This document shows, in pieces, positions 8,819-19,513 of a DNA stretch of 64,000 bases. Source of the DNA: Halobacteriales archaeon YIM A00010. GTDB lineage: Archaea > Halobacteriota > Halobacteria > Halobacteriales > Haloarculaceae. Positions within the stretch are counted from its first letter, which is position 1. Each line of letters begins with the position of its first letter. Where the stretch lies: assembly GCA_025041175.1 (NCBI GenBank), contig JAKCFJ010000004.1, positions 62,001 to 126,000 on the forward strand, given 5' to 3'. Both the position numbers and the translations under genes were made by a program. Below the pieces are notes generated by a model. That model worked only from the letters and a program-made list of their open reading frames with translations. It was not told the DNA's origin and searched no databases.

Positions 8819-9643
8819 CTACAGTGGGTCGGGGGCTGGCGGCATCTGCCGCTTATGGCAACTCTCCTCATACAGCTCGACAACGCGGTCAACAACTGTC
8901 CCATCCACGTTGAGTGACCGTATTGTGGCTGCCCGCGAAAGCGGCCCATCAATATGGAGCGCGAGCACCATATCAAGTGTCTCGTAAGCCAGGCCAAGTT
9001 CATCTTCATCTGTCTGCCCGATCCACATCTCAGCACTCGGTGGCTTCTCCACGATCCGATCTGGGACACCAACGTGCTGCGACAACTGTCGGACGTGCTG
9101 CTTGTAGAGTGTACCGATTGGGTTACAATCGACTGCCTGATCTCCATACTTTGTAAAGTATCCGGTTAGTGCCTCAGATCGGTTGCCAGTTCCCAGCACC
9201 AGCCTAGTCTCGTGGTTGGCGACGAAATAGGTCAAGACACCACGGATTCGGACACGAACGTTTCCCACTGCCACTGTATCATCTCTTCCCTCTGGATACG
9301 CATCCTGGAACATATCTACAATCGGCGCAATCGCAATCGTGTCGTACTCAATCCCGAGTTCTTCGGCAACACGTTCTGCATCGCTCATATTCTCCTCTCG
9401 ATTAACCTCGCTCGGCAATATGAGTCCGCGCACCTGATCCGAGCCGAGCGCCTCAACGGTGAGAAAGGCGGTCAGCGAGCTATCGACACCGCCAGACAGG
9501 CCGATAACCGCTCCGTCGACACCTGCCGCCTCCACCTGCTCCTTGATGAAGCCGATAATGTGCTCACGGACCGCATCAAGTTCGTCAGTTGATAACTGGA
9601 GATCGATCGGTATTTTGTTGTCGTACTGGCTTTCCCCACACAT
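8819..9643 (-). CDS. nadE: NAD+ synthetase
   Basis: Converts nicotinic acid adenine dinucleotide to NAD+ with ATP and ammonia, the last step of NAD synthesis; cytoplasmic. 274 residues, the usual length for an ammonia-dependent NadE. The ATP pyrophosphatase P-loop SGGVDS is at 50-55, and LGTGNRSEALTGYFTKYGD and EKPPSAEMWIGQTDEDELG are the conserved downstream signatures. It has no N-terminal glutaminase domain, so it takes free ammonia. It stands alone; the preceding region is AT-rich and intergenic. It is the standard copy, compared with the divergent paralogues at 27949-29302. Confidence 0.93.
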   Translation of the reverse strand: MCGESQYDNKIPIDLQLSTDELDAVREHIIGFIKEQVEAAGVDGAVIGLSGGVDSSLTAFLTVEALGSDQVRGLILPSEVNREENMSDAERVAEELGIEYDTIAIAPIVDMFQDAYPEGRDDTVAVGNVRVRIRGVLTYFVANHETRLVLGTGNRSEALTGYFTKYGDQAVDCNPIGTLYKQHVRQLSQHVGVPDRIVEKPPSAEMWIGQTDEDELGLAYETLDMVLALHIDGPLSRAATIRSLNVDGTVVDRVVELYEESCHKRQMPPAPDPL

Positions 9644-10216
9644 GTCTAACCATACCAGTCAAACGAGTAAATATGTGACTGTCATTCCATCCATCCTTAC
9701 CGGGGTCCATCTCTACGCTAGTCGAAGCACCCTACCTCGACTGTGCTCAAAATATAATATCAGTGCTACTACAGTATGATTTCAATTTTAAAATAGAGCA
9801 ATTATAAATCAGTAATAGTTAATAATATATCTACTATAATTATAAATAATATTAAACTTACTACTGTAGCTTTTACTGACGGTAGTACTGTTCATGGCGC
9901 TTATCGGTTGCTCGTCGTTTGGGAGCGTTTGTACGTTACTCGTAGTGGTAGGATGGTCTACCGACGCGAATAGCTACTCGGAAATAGTCTCTTCGTAGAA
10001 ATGTAGTGATGAATACAACATATTCCTCCAGCCCCGAACATTCCTCTGAATTGTTAAATATTCATACCCGCCCGAAATCGAATGTCTGCATCCTGGACGT
10101 CAGTGTATTTGGCTCCCAAATCGTTTCTGTGGTTCCTCCACACATCGGACGGGAGACTACTCCGTCGGAGCGTCTACCTACGTGACTCATTCACTCCCGC
10201 ACGGGACTGTCGCACG
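9644..10216. other. Intergenic, AT-rich, nothing recognised
   Basis: About 570 bases, very AT-rich around 9780-9870. It should hold the nadE promoter. No gene, repeat or RNA was recognised on either strand. Confidence 0.5.
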
Positions 10217-11251
10217 TTATGAGATCGTGGTGTATGGCGACTCACCAGTGAGCGTAAGGTTCATCCCGATTTCTGCATTGCGGGCCGCCTCCTCGGCGGT
10301 CTTGCGAAGGTGAACAAGTACCTCATGCACGCGGAGAAGATCCTCGTTCGGCAGCTCGTCGATAGCAGTGAGGATCTCCGTCTCGCGGTCCTCAATCTGG
10401 GCAAATTTCCGGCGGACATCGAGGGCTTGCTCGTATTCAGGTGCGACGACACACTGGACTCCCTGCTCGGTGATCTCATGCACCTGCTCGGTGAACGCTT
10501 GGATGTGTTGCAGTGTTGTGTCGTCCACGTTCTGCCCGGGGTTCTCGGTGTCGAGTGCGAATTCGGCGATGGTCAGTGCGTTATCCGCAGTGAGTTCGAG
10601 GTTCTTCGAGGTCGACCGGTAGCCGATGAGCGCGCCCTCATCGTCGACTCCAAGCGCATCCGTCTGGGTCGGATCACGGTGAGCGATAACAATGAACCGC
10701 AATAGGAGGAGAAAGATCTTGTTCGCCTGGCGTTCTCGGTTGAGCACGCGTTGGGCAAGATCAGGGGTGCCATGAGTAAATGCTCGGACCGCCTCGTCAC
10801 GCATGGTCCGACCCGTTGATTCGAGCCGTTCGAGGAGGTCAGTCAGAGTGAAATCGTCTGGGTCGACCGAACAGCGAATCGTGATCCGCCCCGGGGCCTC
10901 CTCAATGACGCCGAGGCCCATGAGCTGAGGTTCAGCATCATAGACGGCTGTAATGGTTGTATTTTCGAGAGGCTCATCTTTTCGCGTCTTGACCTGGATG
11001 ACGCGTCGGCCGAGAACGTACTGGGCAATGAGAGCACGCTTGACTGCGGCTGCATCGAGAATCTCGGGATGGATGATCGCTTCCGTGGCCGGCTGCTGGG
11101 CGGCTTTGGAGAGAACCTTCAGCATTCCCCGGCTGCCGCCCTGGAGCATGACCTCATCACCCTTGGTCACATCGTACTCGCTCGTCCATGCTGCCGGCAG
11201 CGTCACTGCCAGTGTGGCCGGGCCGAATGCCTGGACCGTGCGCCTCTCCAT
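10217..11251 (-). CDS. AbrB/PhoU-type phosphate uptake regulator
   Basis: 344 residues. An N-terminal AbrB/SpoVT-like swapped-hairpin DNA-binding domain (ERRTVQAFGPATLAVTLPAAW to KGDEVML, about 2-40) is followed by two PhoU-like helical repeats. This architecture is the haloarchaeal phosphate-uptake regulator family, which usually sits with pst genes (family knowledge); no pst genes are adjacent here. It is probably cytoplasmic and acts on phosphate transport genes elsewhere. Start at the ATG of MERRTVQ; the upstream region is non-coding. Confidence 0.85.
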   Translation of the reverse strand: MERRTVQAFGPATLAVTLPAAWTSEYDVTKGDEVMLQGGSRGMLKVLSKAAQQPATEAIIHPEILDAAAVKRALIAQYVLGRRVIQVKTRKDEPLENTTITAVYDAEPQLMGLGVIEEAPGRITIRCSVDPDDFTLTDLLERLESTGRTMRDEAVRAFTHGTPDLAQRVLNRERQANKIFLLLLRFIVIAHRDPTQTDALGVDDEGALIGYRSTSKNLELTADNALTIAEFALDTENPGQNVDDTTLQHIQAFTEQVHEITEQGVQCVVAPEYEQALDVRRKFAQIEDRETEILTAIDELPNEDLLRVHEVLVHLRKTAEEAARNAEIGMNLTLTGESPYTTIS

Positions 11252-11926
11252 ATGTTATTCTCCCGTTATAGCGTCAAGAATGTTTGACGCCACTAAGATA
11301 TCTTGGTAGCCCCAATATTTGGTTAGGATTAAATTGCCATGAAAAACCCATATAGCCGACTTCAGCTGTAACAGTAGCTGCTGCGTAGCGCGGTGTCGTT
11401 CGTAAACCGCTCCGCTGACGAATCGTCTTCACGATTACCAGGCCAAACTCAGAGACAGCCATGTTGACATGTGGATCGTAGTATACAAAATGGGTATATA
11501 GGCACGCGAGTATCCCAGAGTCTGCGCAGAGACGGTGCGGTCCGGCGGCCACGATTACGCATCCTCTGTCCATCATTAATCGCCACTTGTGTGTGAAAGT
11601 TTCTATAATTTCTAAATCACAGATGGAGATGTAGAGTGTATCGATGAAAGTGGTGGGCGACAGTTGTTGGATTATTCCGTCTGCTACTGTACTGAACACA
11701 GCTTGTGCACCGATTCTAAGTCTCCGATCTAGGACCCATTTGAGAGATAGGATCTTTATCTGATTTATGTTGATATGATATTATAATAAGTACTATATCT
11801 GGGAAAATGTCGGCATCTATTTGCTTACAGTAATATATCTCATATTATTCTTTATTAATATATAAGACTCTTATATAATAAAAGGAATAACAACTGCCCC
11901 TGGGCGAATTCGGAAGAGGTAGCCAA
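11252..11926. other. Intergenic, nothing firmly recognised
   Basis: About 675 bases. A 141-codon minus-strand frame at 11274-11699 has no recognisable family, contains many codons atypical of its neighbours and is not called as a gene. From 11750 to 11890 the sequence is extremely AT-rich. Confidence 0.4.
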
Positions 11927-12175
11927 CTAGCCTACTGGCACAATCATACGATCAAGGAGGTTCAGGTATTGAGTGACCATCAGTCGCGGGGAACGTTGCT
12001 CACAGCCGAGTGCTTTCTTCACCAGCAGGTCCGTCAGCAGCCAGACATCGGTACAGCAGCACTGCGAACGCGAAATGCAAGAACCGAACACAGTAGTTCT
12101 TTGAGGTAGTCCTCTCGAGAAAGTCCTTGATTTATATAATTTCTCGGCCGTCAATTTCGTGGATTGCTGTATTCA
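11927..12175 (-). pseudogene. ISH8/IS4-type transposase, C-terminal relic
   Basis: Minus-strand reading gives IKDFLERTTSKNYCVRF, HFAFAVLLY in one frame and DVWLLTDLLVKKALG to MIVPVG plus stop in the next. This is the end of an IS4-type haloarchaeal transposase, where E-x6-K is followed by the membrane-like AVLLYNMWLLTDLLV segment (compare SIKDLMPKTSSTDYRLRL in the intact copy at 61238). A frameshift lies near 12060, and everything before the IKDF segment is lost. Confidence 0.72.
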
Positions 12176-12387
12176 TGGTTTCCTAGCAGTGGGACGGACA
12201 ATCTGGTAGATCCCCCGGTACGACTGGATGAATCTGCTGTCACCATTCACACCTACCAGCTGTATAAGCGGCTCGATGTCACGTTTAATCGTGATCTCAT
12301 TGAGTGACGGCCGTCGGTGCATCAACAAAGATCTCTCGAATCATCAGCTAATATGCGCGGCATGCTATCTGTCGGTTGGGATCATGA
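12176..12387. other. Intergenic downstream of nirA
   Basis: About 210 bases; a short minus-strand coding-like segment near 12190-12310 cannot be assigned. No terminator was firmly recognised. Confidence 0.3.
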
Positions 12388-14154
12388 TCAGTCATCCACC
12401 GAGATGGGCTGGCCGTCGGCGTCGGTCGGTGCGGGACTCTCACCATCGTCGAACGGATACCATGACTGCTTACCATCGGTCAGGCACGGATCCTCGTATC
12501 CCTCTACCTCCTCCGGTTTGGCCAATTCGACGATAGTTTCGTGCCCAGTCGCGTCGATCCACTCACGGAATGGCTGGCCTTCAGAGCGGAGCGCTGCATA
12601 CGCCTCGATCAGATTTCGGAGCATTCCTGGTACCTCGTCGGCAGGCACGCGTTGCCGGACCCATTCGATAAAGCTAGGATCCTCACCGATACCACCCCCG
12701 ACGCCGACATCCATCGCCTCGACCATCTGACCGTCCTTTCGGGCACGCATCCCCTGAAGTCCGATATCGGCGGTCATCGCCTGCCCACAGTCAGCCGTAC
12801 AGCCCGAGAAGTGAAGCTTGATGCGGTCGACATCCTCCGGCACCTCGACGTTGCCACCGAGCCACCGCAACAGCCGAGCCATCCGGGCCTTGGTTTCGGT
12901 AAGCGCCAGCGAGCAAAACTCTGTTCCGGTGCAGGCCATCGCACCCTGGGTGAATGGATTCGGTGTCGGAGAATACGTTTCCAGGAGAGGCTCGTCAAGC
13001 AGGGCGTCCAGCTTCCCATCGGGAACGTCCATGATAAGCGGGTTCTGCCGCCGAGTCAGCCGTATCTCGCCGGAGCCATATTCGTCAGCGAGGCCAGCAA
13101 GTTCGATGGCGCCCTCGGCCGGAAGTCGTCCGACTGGGACCGAGAGGCCAACGTAGTTATTCCCATCCATCTGATCGTAGACACCAACGTGATCATGAGC
13201 ACCCTGCTCACTGGGACTGCCTGCATTGTATGTGTACTCGCCACGGAAGCCGGTCCCCGCAGACTCGAACTCGAAGTCCAGTCGTTCATCCAGTGCGTCG
13301 CGAATCTTCTCGGGGCCCCACCCATCAACGAAAAAGCGGGTCCGGTTTTTCGAGCGATTCTGCCGGTTACCCTCCTCGTGATACAGCTCAACGAAGGCCC
13401 GGACCGTCTGGACGGCGTGTTCTGGCCGAATGAACAGATCCAGTGAGCGTGCTTTACGGGGATTGCGACCGCCGAGACCGCCGCCAACACGGACGTTAAA
13501 TCCTTTTGTATCATCGTCACCAATGAATTTGTGAGCGGGTTCGAGACCGATGTCGTTGATGCTATCCTGGGCACACCCCTGCCGACAGCCTGTCACAGAG
13601 ATGTTGAACTTTCGAGGCAGGTTACAGAGCTCGTCGTCGTTGCGAATGGTCTCTTGAACTTCGTCGAGAAGGGGACGAGATTCGAGATACTCATCAGCCT
13701 TTCCCGCGACCGGACAGCCGGAGATATTTCGCATCGTATCCCCACCTGCTGATCGGGAGGAGACACCGACTGCCTCCAATCTGTCCCATATCTCGGGGAT
13801 GTCTTCTAACTTGATCCAGTGCAACTGGATTGACTGCCGGGTCGTAAGGTCGATCCATCCATTGCCGAATTCAGGATTTGCAGCCGGACCCTGAGCGTAG
13901 TCGCGAGCCACCTCACCGATAGCGTGTAGTTGACCCGGCTCCAGTATGCCCCCACAGTTGGTCAATCGCAGCATAAAATACGATTCCTGGCCACCGCGGT
14001 GGTGAAACACGCCCCAGAACTTGAACCGTGAAAACCACTCTTCGCGTTCGTCTTGGGGAATAGTCTTCCAGCCTCGCTCAGCAAACTCCTCGAGTTTCGC
14101 CCGGACCGCGTCACCATACAGCTCGTCTTTGATCTTCTCTTTCTTATGTACCAT
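12388..14154 (-). CDS. nirA: Assimilatory ferredoxin-nitrite reductase
   Basis: Six-electron reduction of nitrite to ammonium using ferredoxin, sirohaem and a [4Fe-4S] cluster; cytoplasmic. 588 residues with the duplicated nitrite/sulfite reductase half-domains. Cluster/sirohaem ligands are C408, C414, C452 and C456 (CTGTEFC and CTADC). The sirohaem arginine-rich regions LTTRQSIQLHWI and RLTRRQNPL are both present. A sulfite reductase is the alternative, but the neighbouring nitrate transporter and nitrate reductase on the same strand fit nitrite. In Haloferax mediterranei the equivalent gene is called nasD (recalled). Its own upstream palindrome at 14171-14186 suggests separate regulation. 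Confidence 0.9.
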   Translation of the reverse strand: MVHKKEKIKDELYGDAVRAKLEEFAERGWKTIPQDEREEWFSRFKFWGVFHHRGGQESYFMLRLTNCGGILEPGQLHAIGEVARDYAQGPAANPEFGNGWIDLTTRQSIQLHWIKLEDIPEIWDRLEAVGVSSRSAGGDTMRNISGCPVAGKADEYLESRPLLDEVQETIRNDDELCNLPRKFNISVTGCRQGCAQDSINDIGLEPAHKFIGDDDTKGFNVRVGGGLGGRNPRKARSLDLFIRPEHAVQTVRAFVELYHEEGNRQNRSKNRTRFFVDGWGPEKIRDALDERLDFEFESAGTGFRGEYTYNAGSPSEQGAHDHVGVYDQMDGNNYVGLSVPVGRLPAEGAIELAGLADEYGSGEIRLTRRQNPLIMDVPDGKLDALLDEPLLETYSPTPNPFTQGAMACTGTEFCSLALTETKARMARLLRWLGGNVEVPEDVDRIKLHFSGCTADCGQAMTADIGLQGMRARKDGQMVEAMDVGVGGGIGEDPSFIEWVRQRVPADEVPGMLRNLIEAYAALRSEGQPFREWIDATGHETIVELAKPEEVEGYEDPCLTDGKQSWYPFDDGESPAPTDADGQPISVDD

Positions 14155-14170
14155 GGTTAGACCACCACAG

Positions 14171-14186
14171 ATACGGACGTTCGTAT
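14171..14186. promoter_or_regulatory. Palindrome just upstream of nirA (candidate operator)
   Basis: ATACGGACGTTCGTAT is palindromic at 14 of 16 positions and lies 17 bases before the nirA ATG. That places it between the expected TATA element and the start, a position suited to repression. A related but less symmetric sequence (CG..CGTTCGT) occurs upstream of narK at 15931-15946. The regulator is unknown. Confidence 0.4.
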
Positions 14187-14566
14187 TCTTATCCCAGTCA
14201 TATATGGTTGAACACCACTTAATCTACGTTTATACTCGTTGTCTGTATGAGTATAACTCTATCTATTGAATGAATAAACAATATTGGGGGTGAGCCATGC
14301 GTCTGTCCAAAATAATACCGGCTAGTAAGTGTATTATGTGTTTAGTTGATCCAATGTCGGTTAGATCAACCACAAGACGAGACGTGATCGGCTCACATCG
14401 ACCCGCTGGGAAAGAGGTTCTGTTACTCGCGTCTGGGTTCCCTAGAGACCGCCATAACCGTCGTCGTTATCCGTTGCTACAGGTACTGTTCCGCTGTTCA
14501 GTTCCGCGTTACCGTGTCGTGCCCACTGGATGAAACTCATTCATGATGATAACCACTGGGACTCTG
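14187..14566. other. Intergenic between narK and nirA
   Basis: About 380 bases holding the nirA promoter region, with AT-rich sequence around 14190-14290. Short frames here do not look coding. Confidence 0.4.
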
Positions 14567-15895
14567 TCAGTCATTCCTACTCGATACTGGTTCCGTCTCT
14601 GGCTGCCCGCCTTCGCCGACAAAGCCGGCTTCGGTAGCGACGCGCGCAACCGACGGCTGGAACACCCACGCCGTCAGCAACACGATCGGTACCATCGAGA
14701 CAGCAACGATGGAGTATCCCACGTGCAGGTTCGGAAGGATTGATGCCGAATACACCAGCGGATAGATGATACCACCGACAGTCCCAACGCCACCAACGAC
14801 ACCAGCGACGGCACCGGAGCTATTGGGGAACAGTGCAGGCACCTGCGCAAAGATGGACCCTTCGGCCATAGCGCACCCCATGCCGACGAGAAAGCCAGCA
14901 CCAACCGCGAGCAATACATTACCAGTAAGACCTGCGAGCGTCATCCCAACCATCATCAGGACGATAAAGCACAGCGAGACGAACGTCCACTGTTCGCGGT
15001 AGCGGCCGGTAAATACTGGGAGGATGTTGCGCTGCTCGCGGGCGAGATAGTCGCTGATGTAGCCACCGATTGGCCGGAGCAGTCCAGCCGCGATGGAGAA
15101 CATCGCCGCGAAGGTGCTCGCAAGCACGAGGTTGTTGGTGTTAAATCCCTCGCGGTAGTAGGTGGCCAGCCACCCGTTCATCGACAGCTCCAGACCGAAG
15201 CTCATCACGTAGGCCAGCGCAAGGACGACAGTCCCGTACCGCGTCGCAGTGTAGACCCAGCCCTTGAAACTCGTACTCTCTTTCGTCGCCTGACGCTTCT
15301 CCTCGCTCTTTGCGGCCTCGCCGAGCGTATAATACGCGACGGCGAGGATGGTGGAGATGACACCAGTATAGAAGAAGGCGGCTCGCCAATTTGTCTGGAA
15401 CAACGGCCCACTCCAGCTCGTTGGGAAGACACGCGGCAGGATGAGCGCCCCCGCAGCGGCTCCGGCGTTTCCGATACCGGCGTAGATTCCCTCAACGGTC
15501 CCCAGCTGTTCTTCTTCGAACCACTCGGAGACGTGCTGAATCCCGATAACGAAGGTGATACCGGCCGTCGCCACGATAAGCCGTTCAACGAAAAAGACAG
15601 TGTACGTCTGGGCGAACGCGCTCGCCATCGAGAACAGCCCGACGTAGGCCAACACGATAGCGAACACCGTGGGAGCGCCGAACTTGTCCGCGAGCCAGCC
15701 GGTCAGAACGCGTCCAAACGGGGCAAGCCAGATCGCCGCGCTCGCAAGAATACCGATGTCCGCCAGCGACAGTCCAAACGCATCGGCAATCGGATCGGTG
15801 AACGGAGCGAACGAGAACCAGATGAGAAACGAGAAGTTGAAGCTGACGGTTGCCAGCACCAACGTCCGGTACTTGGTCATTTTAACCAAACTCAT
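14567..15895 (-). CDS. narK: Nitrate/nitrite transporter (NarK type, MFS)
   Basis: Polytopic membrane protein of 442 residues with about 12 hydrophobic spans; imports nitrate or exchanges it with nitrite. It keeps the MFS loop GWLADKFG after the second span and the glycine-rich nitrate signatures [18 protein letters not shown] and [11 protein letters not shown] characteristic of NarK/NasA-type porters. The start at 15895 ([10 protein letters not shown]) is preferred because a GGTGGA motif lies 8 bases before it; an upstream ATG at 15916 adds seven residues. It sits between nasA and nirA on the same strand, matching the nasB position described in Haloferax mediterranei (recalled). Confidence 0.9.
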   Translation of the reverse strand: MSLVKMTKYRTLVLATVSFNFSFLIWFSFAPFTDPIADAFGLSLADIGILASAAIWLAPFGRVLTGWLADKFGAPTVFAIVLAYVGLFSMASAFAQTYTVFFVERLIVATAGITFVIGIQHVSEWFEEEQLGTVEGIYAGIGNAGAAAGALILPRVFPTSWSGPLFQTNWRAAFFYTGVISTILAVAYYTLGEAAKSEEKRQATKESTSFKGWVYTATRYGTVVLALAYVMSFGLELSMNGWLATYYREGFNTNNLVLASTFAAMFSIAAGLLRPIGGYISDYLAREQRNILPVFTGRYREQWTFVSLCFIVLMMVGMTLAGLTGNVLLAVGAGFLVGMGCAMAEGSIFAQVPALFPNSSGAVAGVVGGVGTVGGIIYPLVYSASILPNLHVGYSIVAVSMVPIVLLTAWVFQPSVARVATEAGFVGEGGQPETEPVSSRND

Positions 15896-16251
15896 GAGAG
15901 TTCCACCATTTCCCACATATGATTGATGTGTATCGACCGTTCGTCTACTGATTCTCTATCAGTATGGATATTCCACAACTCTATCACAGATAATACGATT
16001 GTACTGGCACATAATAACGGTACTTGTTCACAAAATAGTATAGATGTGTATATTAAATGGGTATATGGCCAATTTCAAACTATGAACTATCTACCCGCTC
16101 GTCGAACGTCCAGCTAGCAGAGTGGTAACTGGTTGTATTTGCATAATCCGTGCGTAACGCGACGCTAAGTATGCATCAGTAGCTTGTGGGGGCTATGCGT
16201 ACTTCACCACGATTTCCAACACTACACCATGAAGATAAGTAGTCGTTGCCG
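15896..16251. other. Intergenic between nasA and narK
   Basis: About 355 bases. It should contain the narK promoter; a partly symmetric CGACCGTTCGT element is at 15934-15944. The gap makes a single nasA-narK transcript uncertain. Nothing else was recognised. Confidence 0.4.
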
Positions 16252-18294
16252 TCAGTCGGCAGTCACCGGCGATACCTCTGCCTCTGGTGCGGCCAACCGG
16301 ACGGCACACTGCTTGAAATGCGGTTCATTGGATTGGGGGTCTCGGTCGGAGAGCGTCAGTCGATTGGTGGCTGGGTGGTGGATAGGGAGCCAAACCATTC
16401 CTCGTGGGACGCTCTCGTCACGATCGACACGGACCGTCACCGATCCGCGCCGAGAGACAACAGTGACGCGGTCGTTGTCGAGTGTGACGGTGTCCGGGTG
16501 GATTCGGGCGACCAATTCGCCACTCGTACTGCCGCGAGAACGGACACCAGTATTGTACCCGTCGGCCTCACGGGCCGTCGTCAGCACCAGCGAATACTCG
16601 TCGTCGGTCGGTTCCGGGAGCGGCTTTTGCTGGCCAGTCGAGAATCGGGCGTTGCTCGAGGCAGTTGGAAACGACCACGATTCGTCGTCGTAGTAGCGGT
16701 AACCACCGGCACTCTCTTCATCAGGCGCGGGCCAGCGGACGGCGTGTGCCACCTCCAGACGCTCGTAGGTGATCCCTGAGCAGTCAGCGACAGTTCCCTC
16801 GGTCAGCGCGGTGAATTCATTGAAGACTGCCGATGGATTCGGTGACGGATTCTCGATGAGATCTGGGAACAGATGCGTGCCGATTGTCGCAATAAGGTCG
16901 AGATCCGAGCGTACACCAGTTGGAAGATCAGTAGCCGCCCGCACCCGTGAGATGGTCCGCTCCATGTTCGTCGTCGTACCCTCTGATTCTCCCCACGTTG
17001 CTGCTGGGAGAACCACGTCGGCAATAGCGGTCGTCTCCGTGTGGAACGCGTCCTGTGCGACGACGAACGCGTCTCCAAGCGCTTCACGCGCAGTGTCCAC
17101 GTCTGGCATTCCGGCGGCGGGATTGGTCGCAACTGTCCAGATGGCGTCGGGCTTGGCCTCGAGAATACCGACCGGGCCTGGGCCGGAGTCGTCAGGGAGT
17201 CGATCGACTGGAATCCCCCAGTGGTCGGCGACAGTCCGTCGGTGAGTAGGGGATTCGAACGCTCGCTGGCCAGGCCAGGTTCCCTTCGAGGAACAGATTC
17301 GCGTTCCCATCGAATTGGCTTGTCCAGTCAGCGAGAATGGCCCTCCGCCAGGCTGGAGATTCCCCGTTGCCAGTGTCAGATCGATCAGTGCTCGTGCCGT
17401 CTCGGTCCCCTGAACGTGTTGGTTGATGCCCATCCCCCAGTAGATGAGCGCCCGGTGGTCGAGTATGGTGGCAAGCAGGTCCACATCGGCCATTGTGACA
17501 CCAGCGTCGCTGGCGGCTGTCTCCGCCTTTGGAAGCGCGTCACGGAGCGCGTCGAACCCGTCGGTCGCTGCCTCGACGAATGCCGTATCGACGCGGTCGG
17601 TCTCGACGATGTGAGCGAGCACTGCTCGCGCTAATGCGAGATCCTTACCGGGTATGGGTGAGACATGGTGATCGGCGTTCTCTGCGGTCTCAGAATGCAC
17701 CGGATCCACAACAACGAGTTCACCGTTCTCGCTAGCGGCCTGCCGAATCCAACGGAATAACACTGGGTGAGCGACCGCGGGGTTCGCTCCCCAAACGATG
17801 TGGCCGTCAGCTATGTCGATATCGGCGTAGGTACAGGGCGGGGCGTCACTGCCGAAGGCTTGGTAGTACGCTGTCACCGCGCTGGCCATGCAGAGCGTTG
17901 TGTTCGCGTCGTAATTGCGGGTCCCGAAGCCACCACGGGCGACCTTTCCAAGCATGTAGGCGGCTTCGTTGGTCTGCTGGCCGCTTCCAAGGACGGCAAC
18001 GTTATCTGGGTCCTGGCTCTGGGCCTCGCGCAACTCCGCAACTGTGCGGGCAAGCGCCACATCCCAGGTTGTTTGCTGCAACTCACCGTCGCTGCGGACT
18101 AAAGGACGAGTGAGCCACTCACCGTTGGGATTCTTACTCTCGCGGATGCCTCGTGCACACGCTAGCCCCTGGTTGACTGGGTGAGCGGGATCTCCCCGGA
18201 CGACATCAATGCCGTACCCGATATCAGTGACTTGGTGCATGTGGCCACAGCCGACAGCACACCGCATACACGTCGTCGGAACCCAGTCGCTCAT
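16252..18294 (-). CDS. nasA: Assimilatory nitrate reductase, molybdopterin catalytic subunit
   Basis: Reduces nitrate to nitrite in the cytoplasm using Mo-bis-MGD and one [4Fe-4S] cluster. 680 residues. N-terminal cluster ligands are C9, C12, C16 and C46 (CMRCAVGC and LACARG). The molybdopterin oxidoreductase core runs to about 520 (WGANPAVAHP, GMGINQHVQGTETARA, SLTGQANSMG), and the C-terminal dinucleotide-binding domain includes TTAREADGYNTG. No Tat signal is present, in keeping with an assimilatory enzyme. It is the first gene of the nasA-narK-nirA series. A formate dehydrogenase alpha subunit is the main alternative, less likely given the neighbours. Confidence 0.9.
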   Translation of the reverse strand: MSDWVPTTCMRCAVGCGHMHQVTDIGYGIDVVRGDPAHPVNQGLACARGIRESKNPNGEWLTRPLVRSDGELQQTTWDVALARTVAELREAQSQDPDNVAVLGSGQQTNEAAYMLGKVARGGFGTRNYDANTTLCMASAVTAYYQAFGSDAPPCTYADIDIADGHIVWGANPAVAHPVLFRWIRQAASENGELVVVDPVHSETAENADHHVSPIPGKDLALARAVLAHIVETDRVDTAFVEAATDGFDALRDALPKAETAASDAGVTMADVDLLATILDHRALIYWGMGINQHVQGTETARALIDLTLATGNLQPGGGPFSLTGQANSMGTRICSSKGTWPGQRAFESPTHRRTVADHWGIPVDRLPDDSGPGPVGILEAKPDAIWTVATNPAAGMPDVDTAREALGDAFVVAQDAFHTETTAIADVVLPAATWGESEGTTTNMERTISRVRAATDLPTGVRSDLDLIATIGTHLFPDLIENPSPNPSAVFNEFTALTEGTVADCSGITYERLEVAHAVRWPAPDEESAGGYRYYDDESWSFPTASSNARFSTGQQKPLPEPTDDEYSLVLTTAREADGYNTGVRSRGSTSGELVARIHPDTVTLDNDRVTVVSRRGSVTVRVDRDESVPRGMVWLPIHHPATNRLTLSDRDPQSNEPHFKQCAVRLAAPEAEVSPVTAD

Positions 18295-18794
18295 ACGACA
18301 TCACACACCATGTGAGAGCCCATATGTTCACGTATACGCATTTCATACACATGTTCAAACACTATTCCCATATCTATACACACGAACAGATATCATAAAA
18401 CAATATCTCTTTATAAAATCGGATTTTATATTGTCTCAGATTGTATCTGTCCACTCCTTACTCAGCACTGCTGGCGAGCTCCACTACCTTGTTTTCTGGA
18501 TAGATATCAAGCGGGTCAATTCCCGTGAACGCCATACCGATTCACGAGAATCCTATAGACGTGTAGTCGCGGTCGATGGATGGTCGTAGTCTGCGGATAG
18601 TAAGGTTTGTACTCGAACAGGGTTAGAAATAGAATAATTGTTAACTACTTCCGGAGAAATTCATTGGTTATTGACCTACATCGTGGTCTCTTAGGAGTAG
18701 TGGGCAATAATAGGTCTATGGATGGCCTTTACGACAATACTACTGTAACGCCCCCTATGACAACGAGTACTATCGCGGTCCATTCCTCTATTCA
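18295..18794. other. Intergenic upstream of nasA
   Basis: About 500 bases with the nasA promoter at its left end. A CGTATACG palindrome lies near 18333-18340, about 40 bases before the ATG, and is a possible regulator site. No gene was recognised in the rest. Confidence 0.4.
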
Positions 18795-19434
18795 GGCAGT
18801 GTCTAGTTGAGGATCTCCTCCGTAGGAGTTAGTCCATTGAGCGTTGATTCGGTCGATCATGGTGCATCACCACAGTCTGGAATTACTTCTCGATGAATCT
18901 CACTCACCGTAGTTGAGTCTACCACGAAGATTGAGGCGGGTCAGAGTAGTCAAATACCCCACTGCGTCGATGAGAAGTTCAGTATCTGAAACGTCGTGTT
19001 TCTCGGTGAGACGAGTCCATCCTGCGGCGGTTGAACACGTCGATGTCAAACAGGAGCTTAGTGTCGGTATCGATAGCCACGGGAAACCCCTTCTTCCGCC
19101 ATCAACCTCAATCTATTTCTCATCGATCGCGACCCACGACGGCTCTGCCGCCGGCGGGTCAGCTTGATCGCCGAGAACGTATGCGTCCAGTTCCAGACCG
19201 CGTCGTGGGAACGGACAACGCCGAGCTATTCGAACACCGTAACGACCTCGCGCAGCGACAGCCCCATCGAATGGAGACGCACCCGAATACCCGCACAGGT
19301 GTCGGGAGCCGTTCGCTCTCCCAGACCTCATCACAATCCACGTTCATCGTTTTTCTGAGCAGGATTCCGAGTTTCATGAGCAACACTCGTTACGACTCTG
19401 CTCGCTTCTCAAGCTCGCTAAACTAGACACTGCT
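18795..19434 (-). mobile_element. Decayed IS6-family element
   Basis: Both ends survive: GGCAGTGTCTAGTTGAG at the left and the complement of AGCAGTGTCTAGTT at the right, each with one change from the intact element at 7816. The transposase, on the minus strand, survives only in pieces (for example VDCDEVWESERLPTPVRVFG and SRLGSRST-like segments), with frameshifts and deletions that shorten the element to about 640 bp. No target duplication is visible. It lies between nasA and glnA. Confidence 0.85.
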
Positions 19435-19513
19435 GATCAACCGATGTAATAGATAGTTATGAAACATATCGATTCTATTTCGAGCCTGCTAAACCACCAT
19501 ATATTAGATGGCG

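Noticed and set aside
11274-11699. 141-codon minus-strand frame beside the PhoU-type gene
   Set aside because: No family recognised, uneven amino-acid make-up with many Cys/Met/Tyr runs unlike haloarchaeal proteins, no ribosome site or operon link.
12541-13446. 301-codon plus-strand frame inside nirA
   Set aside because: Antisense shadow of the nitrite reductase gene with no independent support.
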